Positions 34,276-46,728 of a stretch of DNA of 64,000 nucleotides are shown here, one piece after another (position 1 is the first letter of the stretch; every line of letters starts with the position of its first letter). The stretch is from Aphelocoma coerulescens (Eukaryota > Chordata > Aves > Passeriformes > Corvidae), in contig NC_091016.1 in NCBI RefSeq assembly GCF_041296385.1, positions 11,505,997-11,569,996 on the forward strand. The letters run 5' to 3'. The position numbers were made by a program, and so were the translations under genes. Under the pieces are notes generated by a model. It ran no database searches and was not told the DNA's origin. It saw only the letters and a list, made by a program, of their open reading frames with translations.

Positions 34276-37141
34276 TCAAAATACAGTAAGTATATTCTGT
34301 AATAAATTATCAAGCTCTGTTTTTCCTTTCAGTGCCTTCCCTGTTGCATTTAGATATTCACCATATTTGAGTTTTCTGTCTGGAATACAAAAAGACCAAT
34401 AAATGATGAAAAGCTGACAAACCAGCCACTGGCTCCTCTTTCTCTTCTGCCAAAGTGTTGCTAGGTATCTTTGACACCAACTTTTCCCCAAAAACAGTCT
34501 CAAAAAGAATATATCAAAAACTGACAACAGCTAATTCTTTCCTCTTATTAATTTCCCTGGGCATTTATACTATATCCTTTCTGCCTATTCACTTTATCTG
34601 TCTCTGTCTCCACTGCTGGAGCCAGAGGCAGAGCACAAGGCTGAAAGCGTCTTGTGAGAAGCAGATAACAAAGAGCAGTAGCTAAAGCCCCTTGGAGCAG
34701 CCTTGAATGACACGTGGCATAGCAGCATGAGAATTCCTCATATTAAAACACATTTCTATGCAGGTATCCACATAGCAACCTTCCCTACTTCCAGCTCTTA
34801 CAGTGATACTGTGTTTTTGGGATCAGCCCACAAGTTCTGCAAGTTAGGAAGTGTTTAGAAGCTACTGCCAATGCTTAGATTTCTAAATGCAGAGCTAAAT
34901 AAAAAATATTTCCAAGACATTGAATTTGAACACTGAACTCCTAGTACATACAACAGAAGCCAGCTGGAGCTGTCAGACATTCAACACTTCTGAAAATTTG
35001 GCTTGCTAATTACTGAGTCAGGAGCCTAACAGTAGATGTTCATCTGCTGCTGACCATCCAAGCTGCTCCTTTACAGATTTCCATACCACCAGCCTCTGCA
35101 TCTGCTCAACTGAAATGCCATACTCATAGCATGCAATTACTAAGCCCATTCCTGATGGTGAAAATTATTTATGCATTTAATTCAAAATGCCTTTCAGGTC
35201 TTTCCCCCCCCCCCCCCCTCCCCCTTTGGTTTCATTAATTATTTGATGGGGACAAGAGTTGTGGGAAGCATTTGTTTTTACTGTTGTCTATCTTCCTTTG
35301 AAAAACGTGTCCAATTCATATTCATATTTATTATGGCAATATTTGGATTACGATTTGGATAAACAGCCAGGGAGAGGTTTAATTATTTGTAGTTAAGTGT
35401 TTCTCAAGGACAGGGGTCAAAACTACAGGTCAGTGCTGCTGCAACAGGAACTACAAACTAGTATTTTCCGAAGCTCAGTATTTTAAATTACCTTGTATAC
35501 AAACTGTCAAGAAATCAGTAGGAAGCCTCACAGTGGTTTTCTCCTTAGAGCATGGTGGAAAGTGAACGAACATACAGAAGTCACACACTGCATGGATGTG
35601 CACATACATAGTAAAAGACAGTATCTGGGCAAATGTGTGGTGACTGACCTCACACTGAAGTAAAGCTTCGGTGCAGCTGCTCAAAGGAAGACCTACACAA
35701 ATCCCTAGGTCCAACAGGCCCCATGCTCATCACGCCTTCCTGGAGGTAACCTGCAGGTGCAAAATAACACACCCTGGTGTTGGATATGGGGCTACTTTCA
35801 GTCTTGAAGCCAGTGACATTCATTAATGTGTCATTGCTCTGATTCTCACCTACCTAATACTGTGCATGGTTCACTGCAGCCAATACTGTGTGGAAGACAA
35901 AAGTTTTACACACAGCCTAATGTTCCCTGTGCTTGGTATTCCTCTTCACACTGTAAAACACTTTTACCTTAGCAGGGGCACTGGCAACCAAAAATATTCC
36001 TTAATTAGGTATTTCCAGGTTTGTGCTGGACCACCACATCCTTATTCATGTTTCATCATGACTTCACTGATGCTTTCTGACTGGATTGGTGGTGTGTGGT
36101 TTAATGCTTCTGGACATGAGCCCCATTGCTGCAGCAAAGCTGAGCAGCTGGCAGAGGCAGTTCTCCAGTTCCACAGCTGGCTGGCACCAGCAGATGGCCT
36201 GGCTCCTCACTTAACATATGTCACTTTGTATTAGGTGATTGCCAGAGATCATGATTTTATCCTTCCCCTGATAGCACTGCTCCTGTTAACGGTTTGTGTG
36301 GCCTCTGTAGAGAGGTGTTTGCATTAGTTTCTGCATGAACCATTTTTAAGCACAGTCACATTTAGCTCTGCTTTTAGCTGAACACAATTTTCATATCATT
36401 CATTAATGTTGCTACAGCACCATCTTGAACCATTCAGACATCTCTCGAATGCTGCCCATTACATACAGTGTGGCTGCAAGGTCATTTGTGAAGATAAGCA
36501 AAAAAAAAAAATTATTCCCTTTGACTAAACCTTCCATAACTGGTTTGGGTTTTTTTGTTTTTTAAGGGTTTGAGGGTTTTTTGAGATTTGTTTATTTTTA
36601 CATTCTGCCCTAGGTCTGTAATTGAGGGTCTCAGAGGGAAGGTCAGCTTCCTTCCCCACCTTTCCTTGCTCAGGTGCCACCTATCAGGTGCTCAATTTAT
36701 TCTGGGGGTTTGCCTGTTGCTCCTGCTAGGACAGGAGCCACACAACCTGTGCCTCACTGTCAGAAGGGAAAAGCATATCTCTATTGGTAAATTCTCAGTT
36801 TCTCTAAAAACAATTTGGGGGGTGCTTTTACATTGGCCTCTGTGCCTATCTTTTGTTGACATAAGCAGACTACCTCACTTGAGTCTTCATACTGCTGTGA
36901 AAATGCAGCTCAGGAAACACTGAAGCTGTTTTAAAACCCATCACTAAGAAGTATGCTAGAACGTCATTGTTGCACCAATAGCTTCATCTTTAAATCAGCT
37001 CTGGGACAGGGTGAGAGAAGGGAGAGCAGCACAAATATGTGGTACTTAGATTCTCCCCCTCATCAGAATTGCATTCCCAATAAACCAGCCAAGACAAACA
37101 CCTTCTTAGTTTCCTTGAATCTAGCCATTGCCTGAGAATCT
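34276..37141. other. Non-coding stretch, nothing assigned
   Basis: This stretch includes a C15 run (35204-35218) and an A10 tract (36499-36510). I see no gene or complete element. A frame at 35866-36234 (122 codons) has no recognisable similarity. Confidence 0.5.
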
Positions 37142-37614
37142 TGTAACAACAGAGCTGCAGTATGGTTAATGCACAGGGAATAACCACAGCATTTCAACCC
37201 CACTCTGCATGTGCTCAGCCCAGTGTGGTCAACCATAGTCCTTCCATGCTCAGGGGTCAGGCCCCTGCCAGAGAAAGGAGGAACAGAGTTACAGATCAAA
37301 ACAAGGTTGGTTGCTCCATAATTACAGCCACTGATCAAGAAGAAGAACGGGACCCTGGGGCAGAGGCATGGCCTAGGCACCAGGTCTCCCTGCTCCCTGG
37401 TCACATGTACCCTAATCCTGTTCCCCATTGGTTATTTTGTGTTCCCTGGCCAGGGGAGGACCCTGGTTGTCCTGTGATTGCTTAGTTCTTCAGCAGTCCC
37501 CTGGCCTTGTGGCTGGAAAATAAAGATCCCTGAAACTTCTATCAAGAATCGCTCCCTATTTCTTTCCATGGGCCTCGCTGTCTAATGCATGTTGCAGGAG
37601 ACCTCACTGCAACA
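37142..37614 (+). mobile_element. Probable solo LTR (LTR-D)
   Basis: Candidate ends are TGTAACAACAG (37142) and CACTGCAACA (37614). Between them are an ATTGG box (37424-37428), an AATAAA signal (37519-37524) and an R-U5-like tail of about 90 bases. No target duplication matches (AATCT left, TCAAT right), so the ends are tentative. No viral coding sequence is adjacent. Confidence 0.5.
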
Positions 37615-38489
37615 TCAATGAACATACTTGACTTTTCCTTCTTGAAGGACAGAACTTCTTGTTTTTGTTCCTCATGCCGTCTTTTTAAGGTTGTTAAAAA
37701 GCCATGAGTTTTAATTTGTAAGTGCCTCATGTCAATTCCTTTCTCCAAGCACTGCAGATCAGCACTTTCAGATCCACAGATTCTGAACATTTCAGTTCTG
37801 TCAGAACATAAATATATTTTATTTATTATTTTAGAACAATAAAGCAAGCTTGGCTCAGATATAATTGTATGCTGCACATTTACCCTACATTATAAAAGTG
37901 ATTAGCAAGTGACCTAAGCTTCACTTTAAGTGTGCATTGGGACCAGGATCTCTGTGTTGCAGATAGATACACTCAGACAGCATAGAAAAAGATTTGCTTT
38001 GCCACGTGCACTTAAAATCTCATCAACATTCCCACACGTATCCCCCATACAGAAAAGAAAAGACCTCTGGAAATCATACAGGCTGTCCAATTTCCCTTAA
38101 TTGAAGTTAGTGCAGATTCCTTTAATGAAATAAGATTAAACATGGCTTATCAATGAACCAATATTAAAATCCTGTGCTGTTGAAGCCGAGCTGTTTGTCA
38201 CCCAACATGCTGGAGCACAAGGCAGTTATCTGGGTAATAACAAACCATGAGCATTACCATGGGATTCCTCCAGATATGTCACCAAAAGATAACAGCTTAC
38301 AATTCCCAAGCCACACTAATTTATGCAATTTGCTTTAATGCACCTTATTAAACACTTAGAAGGCAGACACAATTTATCAAAAAAAAAAAAGTCCACTTCT
38401 TCCCACACAGCTAAGTTCAAGCCCAATGCTTTACAAAGATTTATTGCTATCACAAGTGAGTTACTACCAAGGAGTGTGATCAGTTGGCA

Positions 38490-39120
38490 ATGGGCATGAT
38501 ATACAGAAAAGACTCCACTACTGAAAGAGGTAGTAAAGTAGGTACGTTTATTCCAGTGCTGGGGTGCATGTGGATTGCTCCACCAAATGCATGTGCGCCA
38601 GCAATACCATTTGGCTTGGTATATGTTGAGTTACAAGCCACGTACTAATTAAGTTTTGAAATGCGCCTATACATATTCATTTCCTAGCCCCGCCTAGCCC
38701 CGGTTCATATTATAATGAGCCCAGAGTCATTTCCATATGGCTTGCACTTGCACAGTGCCTCATGCAGGGGTCTCTGGGATGAAGTAGGGAGTCCTCCTCA
38801 GATGAAGTAAGGAGTCTTCATCAATTTGAACTTTTCACCTTGCTTCCTTGCACATGCTCCCTGAGTCCCTGGCCCAAGTTCAAACCCCAAGGCTGGTTTG
38901 ACCTGGTTCCTGGGTCCAAAGCAGGATCTTTTGGTCATGGCTGCCTCTCCTTATCCTGTATCCTCCCTTTTCCTACTTGACAAATGTAATAAATGTTAGG
39001 CAAGCTATATGCATTGTTTAAGCAAGCAGCCCCTTTAGTAATTCACTTAACCCTTGTTTCCCTGACTCAGGCAGATGTGGGCAGGAGGTTTTGGAGCTGA
39101 GGAACACTCACAAACATCCT
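38490..39120 (-). mobile_element. Probable LTR (LTR-E)
   Basis: On the minus strand an AATAAA signal (38552-38547) follows TA-rich promoter-like sequence (CATTATAATATG, about 38707-38718) and GC-rich blocks at 38688-38705. Direct repeats of GATGAAGTA-GGAGTC (38779-38817) lie in the U3 part. The arrangement fits an avian ERVK-like LTR in antisense orientation. Boundaries could not be fixed. Confidence 0.5.
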
Positions 39121-41200
39121 CCCTGTAACTGAGGCTGCTGAAAGAGGAAGCATTAATCCTGCAGCAAAGCCAAACCAGCTCCTACAATCCCTGTTCCTCA
39201 AATCCCAGCTTTTGCCTTCCATCCTCTTCCCTAGGCTTGGTTCCTATATGATTTTGCTCTGTTTGCGTCAGCAGGAAATCCAGCCCAGCGTCCTCTTCCC
39301 TGAGAGCAGGACCTTGCTTTCAGCTTGCTGTGTGACTGCAGATGAACCAGTTGCAGTGATAGCCTGACAACACCACATTGCCATTACCAAAACTTGCCAC
39401 GGATACAGCACAGCACCATTTGTACCAGAAGCATTCCTACTTTACCTGTTCATAAGCAGGACTGGAAGTTTTTCAAAATATTTTGACAAGTTATGAACAA
39501 GGTTTCACTCTTCTTTTACTGAAACTGAAGGGAATGCAGCTCTATTATTTTAACAGGTATGAGCAGTAGGTTTGATTCTATTGATCAGCTTACTATTTGT
39601 AATGCCACATAAGATAAAATTAAACCTGGAAAATTTCAGCGTCATTTTAAAAGATTCTCCCCAAAGACGCTGGTTTAGAAAGCAAAGTTCTAGTATTCAC
39701 AGTCTGTGTTTTACCTCTTTTACCAAAGGATAAACAATTTTCCCATACATGTCTCTTAAGAATATATTTTTTTTTGCTTTTAGCCTGGGACGGAGGATAC
39801 TGTTTTCCTAATAAATTCAATATTGGAGCTCCAGGATGAATTTCCCATAACTGCATCCTGAAGGATATATTTTGTGAAAGTGAAAAATCAACACAATGTT
39901 TACCTAACAAAACTGTAGCACATTCATCAGTGTAAGACAGCAGCTTGCTTCCCCACTTCCAGCATTCTAAGAGGCATGTTGCAATGCTGAGGCTCTGCTG
40001 GGAGGTTATCTGTAATAAAGAGCTTTCAACTGCTGGGCAGACAAAGTGCCTCACTGCCAGCCAGCTGTTAACTACCATCATCTGAGTCTAATTCACTCCT
40101 CCCTTCACTTTCATGCAGAGTAGCTTTCTGCTATTTTGCTGTTTACAATGGCGCTAATTGAACTGGCTTCCCATTAAGTGCTGTCATCTAGTATCACTGC
40201 ACCACTGTTACTGGGTTCAACCAGGTGTTCCCAGGGGATGAGCCACTCTTGCACTACTCTGTCTTGAGCATTTTTATTCTAGCTGATCCATAATGTGCAG
40301 AATAACATGCTGTAGGGGTTGTTTTCTCTGAGCTGCCTCCTGGGAGAAGTCAAACTACATGGCACTGCCAGGCTGCGCTATGCGTCTGGGTCTAGAGTGC
40401 TGCTGGCTGAGCCTCCTTCACAGGGCTGTGTTGGGACCCAGAAGGCTCTTACTTCAGACTCCATGTTCATGATGTATCACAGGTGCAGGTTTGATGCCTG
40501 GGTGTGCCTTTCATTAACAAATGCACACTGACCACATCAAATGTGTGGGCCATAATAGGGCAGCACTGTTCTTTGCTGTAAAAATAATTTTAGATGCCTG
40601 AATAAAATAAATATTTAATCTGAAGGCCAGAGTCCTACTGATTGCAAAAGGCTCAAAAAGAATCTTGGCAAAATTTCTATGTGACAATCTGGGTGGGGGG
40701 GGGGGGGGTGGTGGAGAATGTGTGGAGTGAGAGGAGAAATGTGTTGACTTCAGAATGGAAAAATAATATAAAATAATAAAAGTAATAAAAAATAATAAAA
40801 AAGAAGTGTCTCATGAGGGAAATCTTGCACAGGCCAGTGACATCACATTACTCCATGTGCTTAAATCTTCAATTACAGGTACTATTTGTCACAAAATTAT
40901 ATTTATCCTCTGAGGGTAGTGTCAGGAAAATTAATACATAAACACCAGAGGTTTATGTCCAAAAAGAAGACAGAGGAGTTCTGTTACTTTGTTCGAATAA
41001 AGGGAGAGCCCATGGAGGATTCCTCTAAGGTCTCTCAAATTGTTAGAGAACACAGCCCCCTTTTTATCCTAATTTCCCAGACACATTTCCCTCTCTCTTT
41101 CCCCACTGGCTGAGGTACTTGAGAGGTACTGACTTCCCAAATTGCTTAATACAGACCGCCTTCTAATTTATACCTCCCTCCTTTTTCTTTTCCTATAGAA
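39121..41200. other. Non-coding stretch, nothing assigned
   Basis: No gene was seen. It contains a G14 run (40695-40708) and an AATAA-rich tract (40758-40803). The part from about 40.87 kb may belong to an old LTR that includes the 109-bp repeat that follows. Confidence 0.45.
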
Positions 41201-41202
41201 TT

Positions 41203-41420
41203 TATGGTTCTTCCCATTGCTTCTTTTGTCTCTTACTATCTATCTTTACCTATCAGCAAACCCACAGTTTGTTTGTAAAGACAAATGCCTCTCACTCCTT
41301 TCAACAATCAGTGGGATTCCTCCCATTGTTTCTTTGACCTCTCAGTATCTAGCTTTTACCTATCAGTAGACCCACAGTTTGTTTGTAAAGAAAAATCTAT
41401 CTCATTCCTTTCAGTAGGAG
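41203..41420. repeat. 109-bp tandem duplication
   Basis: Two copies of about 109 bases share CCCATTG (at 41213 and 41322), CTTTTGTCTCTTACTATCTA versus CTTTGACCTCTCAGTATCTA, and the identical CCCACAGTTTGTTTGTAAAG. Tandem enhancer-like duplications of this size are common in LTR U3 regions, but I could not define an LTR around it. Confidence 0.8.
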
Positions 41421-41644
41421 CACAGAATTTTTAGTTTTTAATGCTCACAATCTAAAGCCATGACAATTAACCTTTTTGGTTTCTGGTGCTGTTCAATCTG
41501 GTTTAAGCCCAGAAAAGCAAAAAAAGCTAAGTCTCTGAGCATAAACCGGAAAGAGTTTAGAAGGTTCAAAATATTGCCAGAAACAAGATTAGAACCAAAC
41601 AAGATTAAATGTTGATGCTAAAAATTTCAGGTATTTTATTTAAT

Positions 41645-41740
41645 AGTAGGGAGGCAAAGGGAAAGAAAGAGAAAAGAAAGAAAGAAATAGAAAAAGAAGC
41701 GTGCGTGGGGGGTGGGGGACAGGGAGAGGTGACAGGGGTT
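41645..41740. repeat. Polypurine (GAAA-rich) tract
   Basis: Almost uninterrupted purines, with AAAGAAAGAAAG units at first and then GGGGGTGGGGGACAGGGAG. Confidence 0.9.
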
Positions 41741-41795
41741 AGATGGAAGCATATCACCCATTCGAGGGTCCCAACGATGTCTCGTTGCTCCCCTC

Positions 41796-42311
41796 TGTTA
41801 TAAATGTATTGTGATGTTGGCTTTTCGCATGTTATATAATTGTTATGAATGTATTGTGATGTTGGCTTTTTGCATGTTACTTAATGTTGGAGAAACTTTG
41901 CCTAGGTTCTATGATGTAATGCATGGTATAGAATGTCTACTGTTTCTGTAGTCGGTTTGGAGAAGGTAGGCAGAGAGTCTTCACATTCCTGAAGTATCTT
42001 ATCAAAGAAAAAGAAGACCCGAAACCAGAGAGAAGAATTGATGGAGGGAGCAGAGACGGAATGGAGCCAAGGAGGAAGATAAGGCTGATGGGACGATACT
42101 TAGAAACTCCAAAGAATTCATGAATTATGCATGATGCTGATGAATATGCAATAAGCGATGTACTTTTAAAGACCATCTTTTGGATGTAGAGGTGTGCCTT
42201 TGGCTCTGCCAAAGCACCTGGCTGTAATACCCTTTTTGCTGTTGTCTCCTAATTGTCCCTTTTATTAAATTTTTCTTAAAATTTTACAAAGAGTGAACCT
42301 TGTTTTTCACA
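41796..42311 (+). mobile_element. Solo LTR, family LTR-G (copy 1, 516 bp)
   Basis: It starts TGTTATAAATGTATTG and ends GAACCTTGTTTTTCACACA. It is flanked by an exact 4-bp duplication, CCTC (41792-41795 and 42312-42315), which fits gammaretrovirus-like ERVs. A 42-44-base unit containing TGTATTGTGATGTTGGC is duplicated at its start. An ATTAAA signal lies near 42262-42267. A second copy with matching ends lies in the opposite orientation at 49728-50366. The frame at 42212-41937 inside it is not a gene. Confidence 0.85.
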
Positions 42312-42997
42312 CCTCCATCTGGTCTGCTGATGGTGAGGGTCCCCTGTTGCTGCTGTGGCCACGCTGCCACACACCGCGCCACACCGCCACATGCCACCAC
42401 ATGCTGCCACACACCACCACACCTCACACCAGAGAGTACAGAATCCCATGGATTAATATATGCTTTGGGCCAGGTGGGAACACCCACGTGTTTCCCCTTG
42501 CAGGGGCTAGCTTGACACTGTCCCTTGCAACACTGAGGGTCTGCTGCATCATCTCTGGTGCTCTGGTGCAGGGTCTGGGGCCCCCTTTGATAGGCCATGT
42601 CACCCCCTTCTGCTGTGGATAAGCTAACCCCCCCAACCCCTCAGTTGGGCTCCTCTGCACAGGGGAGGATGAGCAGTCACTGCGCCTCTGACCAGAGGCT
42701 TTTCCAAGATACCCAAAGCCTCTCCTCCCCCCACCCTTTGCTTCGAGGGTCTGTGCGAGACTGGCAGCTGATAGCCCTGGGGCTGTGGTCTCCACCTTGG
42801 AGGTCTTAAGCTTGTGTTTTGTGAATGTCCCCAGCCTTGAGTTGTTACTTTATCTTATCTTCATCAGCAAGAGGTGTAAGGCCTCAGTCAGGGCCCCATT
42901 CAGGGTGCAGTAGTCTTCTTTGCAGCTTTTGTAATACAGTTTTAAAAGTCCTTCGTGAAAATGTTTAAGTCATAAACGATAATATTTCAGTCTCTGA
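42312..42997. other. Non-coding stretch with CCACA-rich microsatellite
   Basis: GC-rich sequence. Positions 42359-42428 are a degenerate CCACA/CCACC repeat. No gene was recognised. Confidence 0.55.
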
Positions 42998-43001
42998 CAG
43001 T

Positions 43002-43527
43002 TGTTACAAATGACTCAGATCCTGAGTGGAAATGAGTTATAAAAATTCTATTGAGAACTATAAAATTTCAGCAAAGCAAAAGGGACAGCACTGGGAGCAT
43101 GACAAAATGCCAGAGGCTCACTCACAAAATGGTGGTTCCCCTTTTTATACCCCTGAGATTGCATCAGCCTTATGCATATTTACTTTTGGTTTTGCATAGT
43201 CTCGCCCTACGTCACTCCTTTTGGTGCCGGCGCAGTTCCGTCACTGTGGTTGTTGGGGTCCTCATTGGATGGAATCCCGCTCCTTTTACGGTTGCATCTT
43301 AGAAGTTTGGCTAGCAACAGTCCAATGCAAAGTCACAATACTAACATTACAATACACAAATCACCCAACCCTTGTGGAAGCCAACCTCACAACCAGGCTG
43401 TTGTAACAACATTAACCACTTTTAACATGTACTATTATATTAATATTTTCCAAGGCCAACATTGAAATATTTAATATCAATTCATATAACATTTTGCGAA
43501 AACCAATTTCCACTAACTTTTTTCTCA
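43002..43527 (-). mobile_element. Solo LTR (LTR-H, 526 bp)
   Basis: On the minus strand it begins TGAGAAAAAAGTTAG (43527) and ends CATTTGTAACA (43002). It has a CCAAT box (43267-43263), a TATA box (GGGTATAAAAAGG, about 43139-43151) and a 4-bp flank repeat, CAGT (42998-43001 and 43528-43531). CR1 ORF1 sequence starts right at its edge. Confidence 0.65.
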
Positions 43528-43990
43528 CAGTAGTTATAGTAGGTGACTCCCTTCTGAGGGGAACAGAGGGCCCAGTATATCGATCAGAACCATCTCACAG
43601 GGACGTCTGCTGCCTCCCTGGGGCACGGGTATGGGATATCACTAGGAAACTCCCTGAACTAATTCAGCCTTCTAATTATTACCCGTTGCTGGTTGTCCAG
43701 GTTGGCAGTGATGAAATTGACAAGAAGGGTACCAGGGTAATTTAAAAGGATTTCAAAGCTCTGGGTTGATTGGTTGATTGGACAGGAGCATAGGTGGTGT
43801 TCTGCTCAATCCCTTCAGTAGCAGGGATGAATGATGAAAGGAACAAGAAAACCCACTTAATCAGTGAATGCTTAAGGGCTGGTGCCATCAGTGGAATTTT
43901 GGATTTTTTGATCATGGGGCTACTTTTATGGCACAAGGTTTGCTTAAGTCAGATGGGCTCCATTTATCTAACAAGAGCAAAAGTATTCTA
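43528..43990 (+). pseudogene. CR1 ORF1 remnant (esterase-like domain)
   Basis: The frame begins VVIVGDSLLRGTEGPV and continues with VCCLPGARVWDITRKLPEL and LLVVQVGSDEID. After a frame break, GLLLWHKVCLSQMGSIYLT follows. GDSLLRGTE is the nucleophile block and the later G-x-H/Y-L-T block is the end of the SGNH-type esterase domain found in CR1 ORF1 proteins. In the second block the usual His is replaced by Tyr. Stops and a frameshift near 43742 make it non-coding. Confidence 0.75.
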
Positions 43991-44060
43991 GCCTATGAGT
44001 TGGCATGGCTGATTGAGAGGGCTTTAAATCAGGTTTGAAGGAGGAAAGGGATGAAATTGA

Positions 44061-44493
44061 TGCCTTGAGAGGCCTCCTAGAAACAGACTAGACAGGAATA
44101 AGGGAATAAAGGTAGGTATTTATTTGAAAGGCCTTCAAAGGTACACCCTGGGGAGCCAGAGGCTATTGCCAAGATGGACCCCAAGATGGACGACAGGTCA
44201 CAAGTTCTTCACACTTTTATAGGTTTGGTTCATTTGCATAGCAGGGTTAATTCTCCAATTAAAACTTCAGTTTAATGATGTAATTCCCCTCAGCTTGCCC
44301 CCCTCTCAAAGGCTTTTTGGTTTATACTTTTTGGGCCGAGGACTGTCTGGGTGTCCTTGAAGAGCAGGCCTGGAGAGGCTTTGTTATGTCTACCTAGCAT
44401 GAGAGAGTAGAAATGAACAGGCTACAAGAAACTTCAGAGTTACACACTAAGCAGTACAGAATTTGAAAAATATAGATTTTAAAACTTAAGGCA
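44061..44493 (-). mobile_element. LTR insert in CR1 (LTR-I, about 433 bp)
   Basis: It separates CR1 ORF1 from ORF2. The ends are short inverted repeats (TGCCTTGAG on the left of the plus strand, CTTAAGGCA on the right). The minus strand has a TATA box (CCTATAAAAG, about 44214-44223) and an AATAAA signal (44122-44117). Flanks are only weakly alike (AATTGA and TCAAAA), so the ends are approximate. Confidence 0.6.
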
Positions 44494-44519
44494 TCAAAAC
44501 CAGGCTCTCCAGAGAGGAC

Positions 44520-46728
44520 CCTAAGGGTGCTAAGCAAGAGTTGGGTGAAATCTGCAGCCCTCCTGAAGTGCATGTACACTAATGCACACAGCATGGGTAA
44601 CAAACAAGAGGAGCTGGAAGCCATGGTACAGCAGGAAAGGTATGACGCAGTCACCATCACGGAAAGGTGGTGGGATGACTCACATAACTGGAGTGCTGCA
44701 ATGGATGGCTACAAGCTCTTCAGAAGAGACAGGTGAGGGAGAAGAGGTGGAGGGGTGGCTCTATATATAAGAGAGGCTCTTGACACTCCAGAACTTGAGA
44801 TTAATGACGATAAGGTTGAGTGCCCATAGGTAAAGGTCACAGGGAAGGCCAACAAGGTCAATATCCTGGTGGGAGTCTGTTACAGACCACCCAACCAGGA
44901 TGAAAAGGTAGATGAATTATTCTGTAAGCAGCTGGATCATGTTTCAAGATTGCCAGCTCTTGTTCCTGTAGGAGACTTTAACGTGCCGGATTATCTGCTG
45001 GGAACTCAACCAGCAGAGAAGAGGAAATCTAGGAGGTTCTTAGAGTGAATGGAGAAGAGCTTCTTGTCACAGCTGGTGAGTTAGCCTGCCAGGGGTGGGG
45101 CTCTGCTAGACCTGCTGTTTACAGACAGAGAAGGGCTGGTGGGAGATGTGGTGCTCTGAGTCTGTCTGGGGAACAGTGACCATGACATAACAGTTCTTAA
45201 TGTTCTGTGAAGCAAGGAGGGGCATCAACAAAACTTCCACACTGGACTTCTGGAGGGCAGTCCTCAGCCTATTCAAGAGATTGATTAGGAGAGTACCTTG
45301 GGAAACAGCCCTTCAAAACAAAGGGGTTCAGGAAGGATAGACATACTTTAAGAAAGAAAGAAGTCTTAAAGGTGCAGGAGCAGCCTGTCCCTATGTGCTG
45401 AAAGATCAGTTGATGGGGAAGACAACCAGCCTGGATGGGCAGGGAGGTTTTGAAAGAACTAAGGGGAAAAAAAAGGGTATATCACTTTTGGAAAGAGGGG
45501 CAGACAACTCAGGAAATGTTTAAGGATGTCACTAGGTCATGTAGGAAGAAAATTAGAGAGGCAAAAGCCCAATTAGAACTTAATCTGGCCACTTTTGTGA
45601 AGAATAATAAAAAATGTTTTTATAAATACATTTATGGCAAAAGGAGGGCCAAGGAAAATCTCCATTCTTTATTGGATGTGGGGGGAAATATAGTTACCAA
45701 AGATGAGGAAAAGGCTGAGGTACTTAAGACCATCTTTGCCTCAGTTTTCAACTATAAGACAGGTCATCCTCAGGACAACTGACCTCCTGAGCTGGTAGAC
45801 ATGGATGGGGAGCAGAATAGTTCCCCTGTAATCCAGAAGGAAGCAGTTAGTGACTTACTGAGCTACTTAGATGCTCACAAGTCTATGGGACCAGAGGGTA
45901 TCCATCCTAAGGTGATGAGGGAGCTGGTGGAAGAGCTTGCCAAGCCACTCTCCATGATTTACCATCAGTCTTGGCTCACTAGGCAGGTCCCAGATGACTG
46001 GTGATGCCAGTGTGACCCCATCCCAAAGAAGGGCTGGAAGGGGGATCTGGGAAACTCCAGGCCTGTCAGCCTGACCTCAGTGCCCAGCAAGGTTATGGAA
46101 TAGATCATATTGAGTGCGGTCACATAGCACCTACAGGACAGCCCAGGGATCAGACCCAGCCAGCATGGATTTAGGAGGGGCAGGGCCTGCCTGGCCAGCC
46201 TGATCTCCTTTTATGACCAGTTGACCCTCCTGGTGGATGAGGGGAATGCTCTGGATGTTGTCTACCTGGATTTCACCAAAGCCTTTGACACCATCTTCCA
46301 TGGCACACTCCTGGAAAAGGTGGCAGCTTACGGCTTGGACAGGTGCAAACTCTTAGTTTAAGAACTTTGCCAGGCCCAGAGAGTGGTGGCGAATGGTGCT
46401 GCATCCAGTTGGTGGCCAGTCACTAGTGGTATCCCCCAGGCATCTGTGTTGGGCCCAGTCTTGCTTAATATCTTTATTGATGATCTGGATGAGGGGATTG
46501 AGTCTACCAGACGACACCAAGTTTGGTACCAGTGTTGACCTACTGGAGGGTGGAAGGGCTCTGCAGAGGGACTTGGACAGGCTGGATGGATGGGCCAAAT
46601 CCAGTGATATGAGGTTTAACAAGACCAAGTGTCAGGTTCTGCATTTTGGCCACAACAACCCCCTGCAGCTCCACAGGCTGGGGACAGAGTGACTGGACAG
46701 AGGCCAAACAGAAAGGGACCTGGGGAAG
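44520..46728 (+). pseudogene. CR1 ORF2 remnant: endonuclease and reverse transcriptase
   Basis: Endonuclease landmarks in order are MYTNAHSMGNKQEELEAM (44569-44622), WWDDSHNWSAAMDGYKLFRR, VGDFNVPDY (about 44970-44996) and NSDHD (about 45172-45186). A linker (AKAQLELNLATFVKNNKKCF, about 45560-45619) leads to the reverse transcriptase with YLDFTKAFDTIFH (about 46264-46302). The palm motif reads PDDTKFG (about 46509-46529) where FADD-TK is usual. A TAG stop lies near 44827 and several frameshifts follow. The gene continues after the LTR insert, at 48643. Confidence 0.88.
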
